Shown piece by piece: positions 10,576 to 20,560 of a stretch of 50,740 bases of DNA (position 1 is the stretch's first letter; the number at the start of each line of letters is the position of its first letter). The notes beneath the pieces were generated by a model, which did not search any database, was not told where the DNA came from, and worked only from the letters and a program-made list of their open reading frames with translations. The DNA comes from Bacillus sp. (in: firmicutes) (GTDB taxonomy: Bacteria > Bacillota > Bacilli > Bacillales > Cytobacillaceae): NCBI GenBank assembly GCA_011524525.1, contig WTKE01000018.1, positions 17,645 to 68,384 on the forward strand, in the 5' to 3' direction. The position numbers and the translations under genes are program-made.

Positions 10576-11163
10576 TTACAACATCCCTTTCGTTGATGGA
10601 ACGCCCTTTATTCTTGGGTCAATCGTTGTTGCTTCATCCAACGCTCTAGCTAATGCTTTAAAAATCGCTTCTATGATATGGTGTGTATTTTGACCATAGT
10701 GAACAATCACATGGAGATTCATTCGTGCTTCAAGAGCAAGCTTCCAAAGAAATTCGTGAACTAACTCGGTATCAAAGGTTCCAACCTTTTGACTCGGGAA
10801 GTGCGCGCGCATTTCTAAATGCGGACGGTTGCTTAAGTCAACGACGACTTGTGCAAGTGTCTCATCCATTGGTACAAAGGCATTACCGTAGCGCTTGATT
10901 CCTTTTTTATCGCCTAATGCTTCACGAAGGACTTGTCCTAAGCAAATGCCAATGTCTTCTGTTGTATGGTGATCGTCCACCTCTGTGTCACCCTTGGCGT
11001 TGATGGTTAAATCAAACTGGCCGTGCTTGGTAAATAAGTCAAGCATATGTGTCATAAAAGGAACACCCGTCTCGAGTTCTGATTTCCCTTCTCCATCAAT
11101 CGTTAAAGCAAGTTCTATATTGGTTTCACCTGTTTTTCTTGTAATGCTTGCTGACCTTGTCAT
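10576..11163 (-). CDS. hisB: Imidazoleglycerol-phosphate dehydratase HisB
   Basis: 195 residues, the monofunctional dehydratase without the phosphatase domain of the enterobacterial fusion. Two Mn2+-binding histidine clusters are seen: DDHHTTEDIG near residue 65 and QNTHHIIEAIFKALARAL near 165. The 113-bp gap to hisD holds a 70-bp hairpin repeat element, the only sizeable gap inside the his operon. Confidence 0.96.
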   Translation of the reverse strand: MTRSASITRKTGETNIELALTIDGEGKSELETGVPFMTHMLDLFTKHGQFDLTINAKGDTEVDDHHTTEDIGICLGQVLREALGDKKGIKRYGNAFVPMDETLAQVVVDLSNRPHLEMRAHFPSQKVGTFDTELVHEFLWKLALEARMNLHVIVHYGQNTHHIIEAIFKALARALDEATTIDPRIKGVPSTKGML

Positions 11164-11200
11164 CCCGAATCCTCCTGTTCATAAAACTAGTTTCGTGAGT

Positions 11201-11270
11201 GGGGTGCATTTTCCCTTTCGTAAGCTGGTGTTGCTGCGCAACAAAGGCTTCCTTCAGGGAAAATGACCCC
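11201..11270 (-). repeat. ~70-bp hairpin repeat element, copy C (hisD-hisB gap)
   Basis: Outer arms gcattttccct / agggaaaatg and an inner stem GTTGC-tgc-GCAAC. On the minus strand it carries the family core AAGCCTTTGTTGC...GCAACACCAGCT shared with the copies at 16750-16822 and 16839-16907. It lies entirely in the gap between hisD and hisB and has no T run, so it is not an ordinary terminator. Confidence 0.8.
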
Positions 11271-11276
11271 AATCTA

Positions 11277-12542
11277 TTATTTAAATCGCGATTCTACCGC
11301 TCTAGCGTGGGCTTCTAGACCTTCGAGTCTTGCGAAGGCGGCGATTTTGTCGACGTTTTGTTGTAATGCTTTTTCGCTGTATGAGATAATGCTTGATTTC
11401 TTTTGGAAATCGTCTACGTTTAGTGGGCTTGAGAAACGGGCGGTTCCGTTTGTTGGAAGCACGTGGTTGGGACCTGCGAAATAGTCTCCGACTGGTTCGG
11501 AACTGTATCGACCGATAAAAATGGCACCTGCGTGTTTGATTTTCCCTAAAAGCTCCATTGGATTAGCCGTCATCACTTCTAAATGCTCTGGCGCCAATGT
11601 GTTAATGGTGGCAATCGCCTCTTCTAATGTGTCTGCCACATAAATCGCTCCGTAATCAGCGATGGATTGTTCGGCAATCGCCTTACGTGGTAGTGTTTCT
11701 AACTGACGAACAACCTCTTCAGAAACCTGTTCCGCTAATTCTTGTGAGGTAGTAACAAGCACACAGCAAGCTCTTTCGTCATGTTCCGCCTGAGATAGCA
11801 GGTCAGCTGCCACTTCACTTGCACGAGCCGTGTTATCTGCTAAAACGGCAATTTCACTCGGACCTGCAATCATATCAATATCCACATCACCGAAAACTTC
11901 ACGCTTGGCTAAGGCCACATAGATGTTTCCCGGTCCGACGATTTTATCAACCGGCTTAATTGCTTCTGTTCCGTAAGCAAGAGCGGCCACTGCTTGTGCT
12001 CCCCCTACTTTAAAAATCTCCTTCACACCAGCTTCTTGGGCCGCAACGACAACCGCTGCCGGTAACTTCCCATTGGCACCTGGAGGAGACACCATTACGA
12101 TACGCTCTACTCCAGCAACTTTTGCTGGCATCACATTCATAAGGACAGACGATGGGTATGCCGCTGTTCCACCCGGCACGTAAACACCAACCGAATCAAG
12201 CGGAGTGACCTTTTGGCCAAGAATCGTGCCGTTCGCTTCAGTCGTGAGCCATGAATTGCGAACCTGCTTTTCATGAAACGAGCGAATATTTTCAGCCGCT
12301 TCCTTGATAATCGCCACATATTCCGAACCTGTTTCGTCGTATGCTTCACGAATTTCTTCTTCAGAAACCTGCATTGATGTTAACGTGGCACGATCAAATT
12401 TTTCTGTATAGGCATATAGAGCATGATCTCCATTTTTTCGTACATCTTCAATAATCATCTTTACCGTTTGGCGTTGCTCCTCGGTTCCCGCGTCCACCGA
12501 ACGCTTAATGCTAACCGCCTCACTCACCTTTTGAATGTTCAT
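11277..12542 (-). CDS. hisD: Histidinol dehydrogenase HisD
   Basis: 421 residues, the Zn2+- and NAD-dependent last two steps from histidinol to histidine. Typical motifs are present: [29 protein letters not shown] (about 185-213) split across the NAD region, [14 protein letters not shown], the zinc and catalytic histidines in [10 protein letters not shown] and PEHLEV, and [12 protein letters not shown]. The start [10 protein letters not shown] has a nearby AGGAG and lies 5 bp after hisG. Confidence 0.96.
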   Translation of the reverse strand: MNIQKVSEAVSIKRSVDAGTEEQRQTVKMIIEDVRKNGDHALYAYTEKFDRATLTSMQVSEEEIREAYDETGSEYVAIIKEAAENIRSFHEKQVRNSWLTTEANGTILGQKVTPLDSVGVYVPGGTAAYPSSVLMNVMPAKVAGVERIVMVSPPGANGKLPAAVVVAAQEAGVKEIFKVGGAQAVAALAYGTEAIKPVDKIVGPGNIYVALAKREVFGDVDIDMIAGPSEIAVLADNTARASEVAADLLSQAEHDERACCVLVTTSQELAEQVSEEVVRQLETLPRKAIAEQSIADYGAIYVADTLEEAIATINTLAPEHLEVMTANPMELLGKIKHAGAIFIGRYSSEPVGDYFAGPNHVLPTNGTARFSSPLNVDDFQKKSSIISYSEKALQQNVDKIAAFARLEGLEAHARAVESRFK

Positions 12543-12547
12543 CCTGT

Positions 12548-13186
12548 TCAGCTCCTTACCCCGTGAATCACGTCTGTTAACTTATCAACGATCTCACTAA
12601 TTCGCTCATCCTTTGTTCGGTAGCTGACCGGATTTACGATCAAACGAGAGGTAATATCGGCAATGCGCTCATATTCTACTAGTCCATTTTCAACTAGTGT
12701 TTTTCCTGTAGACACGATATCTACGATGCGATCAGATAATCCAATAATCGGTGCCAGTTCGATCGATCCATTCAACTTGATGATCTCCACCTGTTCTCCT
12801 TGTTCACGGAAGTAAGCCGCTGCCACATTCGGATACTTGCTAGCCACCTTTGGAGCCACATCGTTCATTTTTGTATTTGGCAAACCTGCAACCGCCAAGT
12901 AGCAGGCACTAATTTTTAAATCTAATAATTCATACACGTCACGTTCTTCTTCAAGCATAACATCTTTTCCTGCAATCCCTAAATCAGCCACGCCGTGTTC
13001 TACATAGGTAGGAACGTCCATCGGCTTTGCTAAAATAAAGCGAAATTGCTCTTGTTCCACATCGATAATGAGTTTTCGAGAGTCTTCAAACTCTGGTGGA
13101 AGATTGAAGCCCGCTTGACGAAGAAGTTCGACTGCTTCGTCAAAAATCCGCCCCTTCGGCATTGCAATTGTTAGCATTTCCTTCAC
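12548..13186 (-). CDS. hisG: ATP phosphoribosyltransferase catalytic subunit HisG (short form)
   Basis: 212 residues, the short HisG lacking the C-terminal regulatory domain, which therefore needs HisZ for activity. It catalyses the first, feedback-controlled step of histidine synthesis. The PRPP-binding motif [11 protein letters not shown] is present. The frame is open into hisZ, but GTG at 13186 is chosen: CAGGGGGTC lies 8 bases upstream and the product then reads [13 protein letters not shown], aligning with the B. subtilis start. It begins 2 bp after the hisZ stop codon. Confidence 0.94.
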   Translation of the reverse strand: MKEMLTIAMPKGRIFDEAVELLRQAGFNLPPEFEDSRKLIIDVEQEQFRFILAKPMDVPTYVEHGVADLGIAGKDVMLEEERDVYELLDLKISACYLAVAGLPNTKMNDVAPKVASKYPNVAAAYFREQGEQVEIIKLNGSIELAPIIGLSDRIVDIVSTGKTLVENGLVEYERIADITSRLIVNPVSYRTKDERISEIVDKLTDVIHGVRS

Positions 13187-13188
13187 TG

Positions 13189-14367
13189 TTAAGACCCCCT
13201 GCCTGCTTTTCCGATTAAAAAGACGATATCTGTATATTGATTCGTACATGCATCAATATTTTTCACACCATTGATATCTTGTAACACGACTTTTTCTCCG
13301 ATCGCGCGTCTTTCTTTTGCCACCGTATACGCTTCCTGTCGTCGTTCATCACTGAATAAAATACATGTCATCGGTGTTTCTTCTGATACTCCACCTAGCG
13401 CTTCGATTAAGCGGTCTAAGTATAGTGCAAATCCGGTCGCTCCCGTTGCCTTCCCGAACTTTTCTAAAAGAAGATCGTATCTGCCGCCATTTCCAATCGG
13501 TGTACCTACCGCGTGAGAGTACACTTCAAACACGATTCCTGTGTAGTAGCTCATATGACTAATAAGCGTTAGGTCAAACTTCAGCTTATCTTCCTCACCG
13601 AAGGCTACGACAATCTCCCACAATTGCTGAAGCTGAGAAAGGGCTTCACGACCACTTTCATTTTCAATAATATCTTTGGCAAAGCTTAGAACCTCCTCGC
13701 CTCCGCGAAGCTTTAGGAAATCTAATAATCTTTGCTTATCAATGGAAGATAACGCAAGGTTTTTCACATGCTCACGATATCCTACGTAATTTTTTTCATA
13801 TAAAAATTTCGTTAATGCTTGGGCACGCTCTTCCGTTCCTAAAATTTGCTGAAACAATGTCTGAACAAAGCCGATATGACCAACGGAAATTTGAAACTTA
13901 GGTAGTCCAACCTCACGCAATGACGAGATTAATAGAGCGATCACCTCTCCGTCCGCGCTAATCGTATGGTCACCAATACACTCCACACCGATTTGCTCAA
14001 ACTCTGCAGGTCTGCCCCCTTCTCTTTGCTGTGCTCTGTAAACATTTGCCGAGTAGGCCAAACGCAGTGGCAAGTCTTCCTTCAACAGCTTTGACGCTGC
14101 CACACGAGCGATTGGTGCCGTCATATCTGGTCTCAGCACTAGTGTATGACCTTGTGAATCTAATAATTTAAACAATTGCTGGTCAAGAATAGCTGAGGCT
14201 GTTCCAACCGTTTCATAATATTCAAGTGCTGGCGTTTCAATAAACTGAAAGCCCCAGCGCTTCATTTCTGATTTGATGGCGTTCCTAGCCATGCTTTTCG
14301 TTTCATACAATCCTGGAAGGGTATCTCTCATTCCAAGCGGTTTTTCGAACATAAACAAACGACTCAA
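13189..14367 (-). CDS. hisZ: ATP phosphoribosyltransferase regulatory subunit HisZ
   Basis: 392 residues, a histidyl-tRNA synthetase-like class II fold without aminoacylation activity, forming the HisGZ complex. [11 protein letters not shown] and the [13 protein letters not shown] motif (histidyl-tRNA synthetase-like motif 2) are clear. TTG at 14367 is chosen because AGAGGTGATT, a near-perfect anti-16S match, ends 3 bases before it; a GTG three codons upstream lies inside that ribosome binding site. First gene of the histidine operon. Confidence 0.92.
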   Translation of the reverse strand: MSRLFMFEKPLGMRDTLPGLYETKSMARNAIKSEMKRWGFQFIETPALEYYETVGTASAILDQQLFKLLDSQGHTLVLRPDMTAPIARVAASKLLKEDLPLRLAYSANVYRAQQREGGRPAEFEQIGVECIGDHTISADGEVIALLISSLREVGLPKFQISVGHIGFVQTLFQQILGTEERAQALTKFLYEKNYVGYREHVKNLALSSIDKQRLLDFLKLRGGEEVLSFAKDIIENESGREALSQLQQLWEIVVAFGEEDKLKFDLTLISHMSYYTGIVFEVYSHAVGTPIGNGGRYDLLLEKFGKATGATGFALYLDRLIEALGGVSEETPMTCILFSDERRQEAYTVAKERRAIGEKVVLQDINGVKNIDACTNQYTDIVFLIGKAGRGS

Positions 14368-14440
14368 GACAATCACCTCTATATCAAAATGTTCCGAATC
14401 CTTTAGTTCGCTAATATGTTAGCAAATTGAAGTTATATGT

Positions 14441-14470
14441 AGTTTACTCCTTTCTCAAGGAGGTCGTCAA
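14441..14470 (-). promoter_or_regulatory. Possible his operon promoter
   Basis: -35 TTGACG (14470-14465), 18-bp spacer, -10 TAAACT (14446-14441). An alternative pair TTGAGA / TATAAC with a 15-bp spacer overlaps it. Downstream, a short inverted repeat GCTAA-cata-TTAGC lies in the leader. No T-box or attenuator is visible, so the control mechanism is unclear. Confidence 0.4.
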
Positions 14471-14489
14471 CTGAAAATTCGTTTAAATT

Positions 14490-14559
14490 GTCGGTTGGTG
14501 CCCTGTCTCTTCGCTGTTATTGCTATGCAATAACGGCTCGATTATGGGCACCAACCGAC
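14490..14559 (-). repeat. ~70-bp hairpin repeat element, copy D (hisZ-yvoF gap)
   Basis: Perfect 14-bp outer arms GTCGGTTGGTGCCC / GGGCACCAACCGAC and an inner stem GTTATTGC-tat-GCAATAAC. The element is 70 bp with the same inner/outer two-stem plan as the other three copies, but its arm sequence is wholly different. It is the most diverged member, and its assignment rests on size, plan and short core matches (GAGCCGTTATTGC, CAGCGAAGAG). Confidence 0.65.
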
Positions 14560-14562
14560 CAA

Positions 14563-14594
14563 AGTATAAAAAAAAGCCTCACTAACTACTGTTA
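14563..14594 (-). terminator. yvoF terminator
   Basis: On the minus strand, AGCTTCATTAAC-agta-GTTAGTGAGGCT is followed by nine T. The stem has two mismatches and overlaps the yvoF stop codon. Confidence 0.75.
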
Positions 14595-15131
14595 ATGAAG
14601 CTTATGATTTCCGTAAATCGGGTCCTCTTTCCATCTTGATGTGAGTTCTTCTTTTGTGTAAATCACTCGCATCGGGTTGCCACCAACGAACGCTCCTGCT
14701 GGAACATCCTTATGGACAAGCGTTCCCGCTGATACAATGGCTCCGTCCCCAATGGTGATGCCAGGTAGAATCGTTGTATTTGCTCCAATCATTACTTCGC
14801 TACCGATTTGCACTTCTCCTAACCGATACTCTTTGATTAAGTATTCGTGTGCAAGAATCGTGGTGTTATATCCGATGACGGTGTTTTTGCCCACGCTGAT
14901 TTTTTCTGGAAACATAATATCAAGCATGACCATCAGAGCAAAGGAGGTTTGGTCTCCAATATTCATTTTAAGAAAGGTTCGATACAACCAATTTTTCATT
15001 CCTAAAAATGGTGTATATCGTGCGAGTTGGATAATAATGAAGTTTTTGACCACTTTTACAAAAGGGACGGTTTTGTATACATGCCAGAGAGAGTTCGCTC
15101 CTTCAACTGGGTAGCGAGTCGTCCTTCTCAT
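14592..15131 (-). CDS. yvoF: Hexapeptide-repeat (LbetaH) acetyltransferase YvoF
   Basis: 179 residues. The C-terminal two thirds is a left-handed beta helix with hexapeptide repeats (IGYNTTILAHEYLI, VQIGSEVMIGANTTILPG, IGDGAIVSAGTLV), typical of CoA-dependent O-acetyltransferases that work as trimers. The acceptor is unknown. Its start codon overlaps the ppaX stop (TAATG), so it is co-translated with ppaX as in B. subtilis. Confidence 0.9.
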   Translation of the reverse strand: MRRTTRYPVEGANSLWHVYKTVPFVKVVKNFIIIQLARYTPFLGMKNWLYRTFLKMNIGDQTSFALMVMLDIMFPEKISVGKNTVIGYNTTILAHEYLIKEYRLGEVQIGSEVMIGANTTILPGITIGDGAIVSAGTLVHKDVPAGAFVGGNPMRVIYTKEELTSRWKEDPIYGNHKLH

Positions 15132-15781
15132 TATCCTTCTGCCTCTAAAATCGCCAATAAATCAGTCATGTTTTCAAGCATATAATCTGGATTATACTTG
15201 GCTAAATAATCACGACCTTTAATCGACCAAGCAACTGCAGCCGTTCTTACTCCCGCATTTCTCCCTCCTAAAATATCATGATGGTTATCTCCAACCATGA
15301 TCGCTTCCTCTGGAGTAGAATGCAGTTTTTCTAATGCCATACGTACCGGACCTGGGTCTGGTTTAGCTTTCTCGACGTGATCAAGTGCCACGACAATTTC
15401 AAAATACGGATCTAGCTCGGTTAACTTCAACCCTTTCATCACGACGTCAGACATTTTCGACGTTACAATTCCAATCTTATAACCTTTTTCCTTTAAGGCA
15501 ATAACGGTTTCCTTTACACCCTCAAACTCTTTCACAAGCAAATCATGATTGCTAATGTTAAAGGCACGATAGGTCTTTACCATTTCCTCGATATTATCCG
15601 GATTCATTCCACCAAATGTTTCTACGAGCGTTGGTCCCATAAACGGGATCACATCCTCACGCTTGTATTGGTCAGGATAATAGTGCTGTAAGGTGTGTAG
15701 AAAGGATTGAATAATTAGTTCGTTTGTATCAATTAATGTTCCGTCTAAATCAAATAAGATAGTTGTTGTTTTAGTGGTCAT
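15131..15781 (-). CDS. ppaX: Pyrophosphatase PpaX (HAD family)
   Basis: 216 residues. HAD motif [10 protein letters not shown] has the nucleophile Asp11 and general acid Asp13, motif II is IVTSKM, motif III is the Lys in KAKPDP, and motif IV is GDNHHDI. In B. subtilis PpaX hydrolyses the pyrophosphate released when HprK/P dephosphorylates Ser-P-HPr and Ser-P-Crh, so it belongs functionally with hprK three genes upstream. The start overlaps yvoD by 11 bp. Confidence 0.94.
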   Translation of the reverse strand: MTTKTTTILFDLDGTLIDTNELIIQSFLHTLQHYYPDQYKREDVIPFMGPTLVETFGGMNPDNIEEMVKTYRAFNISNHDLLVKEFEGVKETVIALKEKGYKIGIVTSKMSDVVMKGLKLTELDPYFEIVVALDHVEKAKPDPGPVRMALEKLHSTPEEAIMVGDNHHDILGGRNAGVRTAAVAWSIKGRDYLAKYNPDYMLENMTDLLAILEAEG

Positions 15782-16715
15782 AGGCTGTTTCCTTTCGTTT
15801 TGAGAACTCGACGCGCTTCCATATATTCACTACAATGGCGGTTAGTATGATCGCCAGGACTAAACGGATGAATAATAGAGGAAGGACTGGTATTCCTAAT
15901 GGTAAAAAAATGAGGGTATCTTCCACAACAGCGTGGCAGGCTGCGAGGAAAATGAATGCAATCGTTACGTCCTTCTTGCTCACTCCATCCTCTTTTACAG
16001 CCTGAATCATGACGCCTGCTCCATACGCAAGCCCAAAAATCAATCCTGCCGCAAGAGTGGTTGACGTATTTTCCTTCATTCCTAATGCTCTTGTTATTGG
16101 TGCCATCCAACGCGAAAACACTTGAAGCCATTGTAAGTCCTTTAATACTTGAATCACAATCATTAACGGCATAACAATCATGGCTAACTGAACAATCCCA
16201 AGTGCGGCTGTTTGCAAAGCCTCAAGAAGAACAGGTATGACTCCACCTACACTTTCTTCTTTCACTGCAACCAGTCCGTATTGGGCACGTTCACTTCCAC
16301 CCTGCCATACGAGATTAATCACTATTCCTGAAAAAATTGCCAACCCAATCCTCACGGTAAGAGCAATCCAAAGCTTTACTCCTACCTTTATGGCGACACT
16401 CGATTCCACGAGCATATTATGTGAAAAAGAAAGCATAACTGCGATGATAAACACTTCTTTTACCGATAAATCAATCGTTAGCATTGCACCGATAGCCGCG
16501 TACAGGTTTAGAAAGTTTCCTAGTACGAGAGGAATCGCTGCGTCACCAGAAAGTCCAAAAATCCCCATCAAAGGGGTAATTAACTCAATCACCCATGGCA
16601 GAACAGGGGTGTGCTGCAGCAAAGCAACGATAAGGGCAACCGGAAAAATAATTTTCCCCAATGCCCAAACGGTCTTCAAACCGACGAAAAACCCTGCTTT
16701 CGTAGATTGTAGCAT
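15771..16715 (-). CDS. yvoD: Nucleoside-recognition (Gate) domain membrane protein YvoD
   Basis: 314 residues, about eight membrane segments in two similar halves ([33 protein letters not shown]). Each half carries a Gate/nucleoside-recognition domain with [13 protein letters not shown] or [13 protein letters not shown] signatures. It resembles the SpmA/SpmB/FeoB-gate group; the transported species is unknown. It sits in the lgt-yvoD-ppaX-yvoF order typical of Bacillus, separated from lgt by two hairpin repeats. Confidence 0.85.
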   Translation of the reverse strand: MLQSTKAGFFVGLKTVWALGKIIFPVALIVALLQHTPVLPWVIELITPLMGIFGLSGDAAIPLVLGNFLNLYAAIGAMLTIDLSVKEVFIIAVMLSFSHNMLVESSVAIKVGVKLWIALTVRIGLAIFSGIVINLVWQGGSERAQYGLVAVKEESVGGVIPVLLEALQTAALGIVQLAMIVMPLMIVIQVLKDLQWLQVFSRWMAPITRALGMKENTSTTLAAGLIFGLAYGAGVMIQAVKEDGVSKKDVTIAFIFLAACHAVVEDTLIFLPLGIPVLPLLFIRLVLAIILTAIVVNIWKRVEFSKRKETAYDH

Positions 16716-16749
16716 CTTCTTCTCCTGCTCCCTATTTACTTATTAGGAT

Positions 16750-16822
16750 GAGGGTAGTTTCCCCTGAAGCAAGCCTTTGTTCCAAAGGAACACCAGCTAG
16801 CGGAAGGGGAAACTGCCCCTCT
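16750..16822 (-). repeat. ~70-bp hairpin repeat element, copy A (lgt-yvoD gap)
   Basis: Outer arms gtttcccc / ggggaaac, extended by GAGGG and CCCCTC, and inner stem GTTCC-aaa-GGAAC. The plus strand carries AAGCCTTTGTTCC...GGAACACCAGCT. The inner stem has changed on both sides relative to copies B and C (GTTGC/GCAAC to GTTCC/GGAAC), so pairing is preserved. Confidence 0.8.
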
Positions 16823-16838
16823 CCCTTATTTAATATTA

Positions 16839-16907
16839 GGTGGAGTTCCTCCTCAACAAAGCCTTTGTTGCTAGCAACACCAGCTTTCGTAAGGAGAAAT
16901 TGCACCC
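16839..16907 (-). repeat. ~70-bp hairpin repeat element, copy B (lgt-yvoD gap)
   Basis: Outer arms agttcctcct / aaggagaaat and inner stem GTTGC-ta-GCAAC, with the family core AAAGCCTTTGTTGC and GCAACACCAGCT. It is a direct-orientation neighbour of copy A, 16 bp away. Together they fill the 205-bp gap between lgt and yvoD. Confidence 0.8.
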
Positions 16908-16920
16908 TTTTCTCTATATC

Positions 16921-17739
16921 CTACACACTCTGGTCCAAATAACGAACCTTTGCATATCCTTTTACTCTTCGATAAACGATTAAACCAACAGCTAGAAGAA
17001 TTAAGGCAATTGAAATCGTTTGGGCAATACGTAAAGATTCAGTCAGCATCAAACTATCCGTACGCATTCCTTCCACAAAGAAGCGACCGATCGAATACCA
17101 TATTACATATGAAAGGAAAATCTCTCCTTGTCGCAGATTTATTCTTCTTAGTGACATTAATAGAACGAATCCTAATAGATTCCAGATCGATTCATATAAG
17201 AAGGTTGGATGATAATAGGCCCCATCTATATACATTTGATTAATGATAAACTCTGGTAAGAATAAGCCTTCTAAAAAACTTCTCGTTACCTCGCCACCAT
17301 GTGCCTCTTGGTTGATAAAATTTCCCCAACGACCGATGGCTTGCCCAAGAATAATACTTGGTGCCGCGATATCCGCAAGCTTCCAAAACGATATATTTTT
17401 CTTCCTAGAAAATACAATCGCAGTAATAACCGAACCGATTAATGCTCCATGAATCGCAATGCCACCATTCCAAATCTTAATAATATCGCCTGGGTTTTGC
17501 GAGTAATAATCCCATTCAAATGCCACATAATAAATACGTGCCGAAATGATGGCAATAGGGATCGCCCAAAGCATCAAATCAGGGAAAATATCTTTATGTA
17601 GTCCCCTTCTCTCTCCTTCTCGCATTGCTAAAAATAAAGCAAGTGCAATACCCACCCCAATGATCACACCGTACCAATGGATCTGGATTGGACCGAGTGA
17701 CACCGCAATCGGGTCAATCGGTTGAATAGTTGATTCCAT
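16921..17739 (-). CDS. lgt: Prolipoprotein diacylglyceryl transferase Lgt
   Basis: A 272-residue membrane enzyme with about seven transmembrane helices. It moves a diacylglyceryl group from phosphatidylglycerol to the lipobox cysteine of exported lipoproteins. The Lgt signature [13 protein letters not shown] spans residues 136-148 (essential Arg137) and His97 lies in GIAIHGAL. It follows hprK by 21 bp, with RBS AAGGGGGAT before MESTIQP. Confidence 0.96.
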   Translation of the reverse strand: MESTIQPIDPIAVSLGPIQIHWYGVIIGVGIALALFLAMREGERRGLHKDIFPDLMLWAIPIAIISARIYYVAFEWDYYSQNPGDIIKIWNGGIAIHGALIGSVITAIVFSRKKNISFWKLADIAAPSIILGQAIGRWGNFINQEAHGGEVTRSFLEGLFLPEFIINQMYIDGAYYHPTFLYESIWNLLGFVLLMSLRRINLRQGEIFLSYVIWYSIGRFFVEGMRTDSLMLTESLRIAQTISIALILLAVGLIVYRRVKGYAKVRYLDQSV

Positions 17740-17760
17740 TACAGCTCATCCCCCTTAGGA

Positions 17761-18699
17761 TTAATGTTCTTCGTCATGCTCGCCTTCTTCAATCACATCT
17801 GCCAGACGATTCGTAAACTGTTCCGCTGCGTTCACTCCCATTCGTTTTAGACGGAAATTCATCGCTGCTACTTCAATAATAACGGCTAAGTTACGACCAG
17901 GTCGAACAGGAACCGTTAGTTTTGTTAAATCCGTATCAATGATACGCAATTTTTCTTCGTCTAAACCTAAACGATCATATTGCTTGTTTTGATCCCATAA
18001 CTCAAGGTTAATCACTAAGGTAATTCGTTTATGACTTCGAACTGCTCCTGCACCGAATAGCGTCATCACGTTAATAATTCCTAATCCACGAATTTCAAGT
18101 AGATGTTCAATCAATTCCGGAGAGTTACCAATCAGCGTATCTTCATCCTCCTGGCGAATTTCTACGCAATCGTCAGCAACCAATCGGTGGCCACGTTTAA
18201 CTAATTCAAGAGCTGTTTCACTTTTTCCGACGCCACTTTTCCCCGTAATTAGAACCCCTACTCCATAAATATCTATGAGAACCCCATGAACAGCGGTTGT
18301 AGGTGCAAGCTTACTTTCTAAAAAGTTCGTCAAACGTCCAGAAAAACGTGTCGTCTTCTGTCTAGAACGCATAAGCGGCACAGCCTCACGTTCACACGCT
18401 TCAATCAGTTCTTCAGGTACATCAAGCTCCCTTGTTACAATAATTCCAGGAGTTACATCCGTACAAAGCTTTTCCATACGAATGGCACGCTCGGTTGGTG
18501 ATAATTTTTCCGCAAAAATCAACTCCGTTTTACCAAGCAATTGAACTCGTTCGGCTGGATAATAATCAAAGAAACCTGCTATTTCAATACCCGGTCTTGA
18601 AATATCACTCATCGTAATCGGGCGATTTATTCCTTCTTCTCCACTAATTAACTCAAGTTCGAATTTTTCAATAATATCTTTCGTACGTACTTTCGCCAT
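17761..18699 (-). CDS. hprK: HPr kinase/phosphorylase HprK
   Basis: 312 residues. Bifunctional sensor that phosphorylates HPr and Crh on Ser46 when fructose-1,6-bisphosphate and ATP are high, and removes the phosphate with inorganic phosphate when they are low. Walker A GKSGVGKS spans 153-160, followed by the family signature [10 protein letters not shown] and the C-terminal [11 protein letters not shown]. The frame extends to 18732, but the ATG at 18699 has AGAGGAGG about 9 bases upstream and gives the family start MAKVRTKD. Its targets Crh and, indirectly, PpaX are encoded in this window. Confidence 0.96.
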   Translation of the reverse strand: MAKVRTKDIIEKFELELISGEEGINRPITMSDISRPGIEIAGFFDYYPAERVQLLGKTELIFAEKLSPTERAIRMEKLCTDVTPGIIVTRELDVPEELIEACEREAVPLMRSRQKTTRFSGRLTNFLESKLAPTTAVHGVLIDIYGVGVLITGKSGVGKSETALELVKRGHRLVADDCVEIRQEDEDTLIGNSPELIEHLLEIRGLGIINVMTLFGAGAVRSHKRITLVINLELWDQNKQYDRLGLDEEKLRIIDTDLTKLTVPVRPGRNLAVIIEVAAMNFRLKRMGVNAAEQFTNRLADVIEEGEHDEEH

Positions 18700-18792
18700 G
18701 GTCGTCTTCCTCCTCTGTATGTAAAGAGACAATTCCTATCTATTTTACCATCTTTTTTTAAAGAACCAAATTTGATCCTCATATTTTGTCAA

Positions 18793-18826
18793 AAAAATGC
18801 CCCTCCTCAAAATCGAGAAGGGGTAG
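18793..18826 (-). terminator. Alkaline phosphatase gene terminator
   Basis: On the minus strand, CCCCTTCTC-gatttt-GAGGAGGGG is followed by CATTTTTTT. It separates the phosphatase gene from hprK. Confidence 0.85.
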
Positions 18827-18829
18827 AAA

Positions 18830-20434
18830 TTAAGGGAGAAACTCTTTTACTTGTTCACTTACAAAAAACTCACTTCCATTGAAAATCGATACTCCATTCA
18901 GTGAATGTGGCTTTCCGTTTACCGTAATGATGTTTTTATTAGCAGGGATTTCAATGGAGACATCTTTTTTAGTAGCTACAAATACAGGATTATATTTTTT
19001 TGAGTGATCCATTTTTGTAACGTAACCTTGCTTCTGAAATGCATCCTTTGCATTAATAAACAACGATTGACTCAACTTTTCTAAGTTAAATCCCATGAAC
19101 GCTGCCATTTTTTCAGGTAACTCCGTATTCTCTAAGTAGCCTGAAGGATGAGACGGACCATAAGCGTATAGAAATACATCTTCTCCCGTATGACCACCTG
19201 TTGTAAAACCAAGTTGGGCTTTTTTCGCTAACATCGCAGATAGATCCGCACCTACATGATTGGAGTTTTTCAGCATAGTTAATTCGTTGTTTGATAAATC
19301 ATCTAGACCATACAACTGCGCCACTTGTTTGATATTGGATCGATCCGGCTCTAGGTCCTGCATTGCACCCTCGATCGTCCTCTTTGCTTTTTTCAATGGC
19401 TGAATGAAGCTTTCAACAGGAGTGTGCGCATACGATCTAGACGTCTGCCGATTCCCCATTGAGATCCCACTGTTTCCATGATCGGTCACAGCAATCACCA
19501 TCGTATTTCCATCTTTTTCTGCAAACCTAACTGCTTCCTTTACCGCCTCGTCGAAGGCTAACACATCGCTAATCATCCCAACAATATCATTATTGTGAGC
19601 AGCCCAATCAACCTTGCTTCCTTCCACAAATAGGAAAAATCCATCTTCGTCTTTTGAAAGAGTTTGAATCGCTTTGTTTGTCATCTCAGCAAGAGTGGGC
19701 TCGGAGGGTTTGGTTGCCGGACGGTCTATATCATAGGCAAGAGACTTTTCCGCAAAGCTTCCCCAAATTTTTGTACCATTCGCCTTTTGTAATTCACTTC
19801 TCGTGTCGACCCATTGATAGCCGTTTTCTTTAATCACCTTTTGTAGATCTTCTTGATCTTTACGATTTGTTAAATGAACGGTTCCACCACCAAGTACCAC
19901 ATCGATGTCTTGAAACACCTGTTGTTCGGCAATATCTTCTTGCTGCTTCCGACTTAGAACATGCGTGGAAAATCCAGCAGGTGTGGCGTGTTGAATTTCG
20001 GAAGTGGCAACGATACCCGTCGCCTTCCCTACTTGTTTTGCTCCTTCAAGGACATTGGCTACCGGCATGAGTGCATGCTTCGGGTTTTCATCCTGCTTTC
20101 CCGGTGTCGTAATTTTCGAAGGTAGAAGTCCAATATAATGCTCATCCGTTTTGTTCCCAGTCGCTAGAGCGGTTGCCGCAGCGGCTGAATCTGTAATGGC
20201 AGATTCTGCAGAATACGTTCTCACGCCACCCGTCAAGATTTGATCTAGTGCAAGATCTCTTCCTTTATACCAGCGCGCTAATGTGACCGCTCCCGAACTT
20301 GTTCCGTCCATCACCATCATAATGACATTTCTCGGTGGCTCGGTTTTCGGCTGCTCGGCTTTCATCTCTGTACACCCTACACTTCCAAGTAAAATGATAC
20401 ATGCTAAGGTTGTAATCAGCAGTTTCTTGCTCAT
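18830..20434 (-). CDS. Alkaline phosphatase, lipoprotein-like, with C-terminal extra domain
   Basis: 534 residues of the PhoA-type metallophosphatase family. The metal-binding VMDGTSSG has Asp43; the active-site serine lies in TDSAAAATALATGNKT (Ser83); further metal sites are VEGSKVDWAAHNND, VTDHGN and GGHTGED. The N-terminus MSKKLLITTLACIILLGSVGC looks like a lipoprotein signal with Cys21, although the -3 residue (Ser) is not the usual Leu. The last ~50 residues (IEIPANKNIITVNGKPHSL) resemble the small beta domain found at the N-terminus of copper amine oxidases, here probably a wall- or matrix-facing add-on. The start at 20434 has GGGAGG 5 bases upstream. No convincing Pho box is seen. Confidence 0.85.
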   Translation of the reverse strand: MSKKLLITTLACIILLGSVGCTEMKAEQPKTEPPRNVIMMVMDGTSSGAVTLARWYKGRDLALDQILTGGVRTYSAESAITDSAAAATALATGNKTDEHYIGLLPSKITTPGKQDENPKHALMPVANVLEGAKQVGKATGIVATSEIQHATPAGFSTHVLSRKQQEDIAEQQVFQDIDVVLGGGTVHLTNRKDQEDLQKVIKENGYQWVDTRSELQKANGTKIWGSFAEKSLAYDIDRPATKPSEPTLAEMTNKAIQTLSKDEDGFFLFVEGSKVDWAAHNNDIVGMISDVLAFDEAVKEAVRFAEKDGNTMVIAVTDHGNSGISMGNRQTSRSYAHTPVESFIQPLKKAKRTIEGAMQDLEPDRSNIKQVAQLYGLDDLSNNELTMLKNSNHVGADLSAMLAKKAQLGFTTGGHTGEDVFLYAYGPSHPSGYLENTELPEKMAAFMGFNLEKLSQSLFINAKDAFQKQGYVTKMDHSKKYNPVFVATKKDVSIEIPANKNIITVNGKPHSLNGVSIFNGSEFFVSEQVKEFLP

Positions 20435-20560
20435 AAAAGCCTCCCTTCCCAATCGTTGTTTATTTTACTCAGGTTGTTGGAAAGTAAACGGGGAAATGGA
20501 AATTCGTGATGAAAAAGTTGAACTTTTGGGGAATAGCTAGTGAGGTTTCATGTCTTCAAA

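Noticed and set aside
20435..20560. Pho box upstream of the alkaline phosphatase
   Set aside because: No run of TTHACA-like repeats at 11-bp spacing; single TTTACT is not enough.
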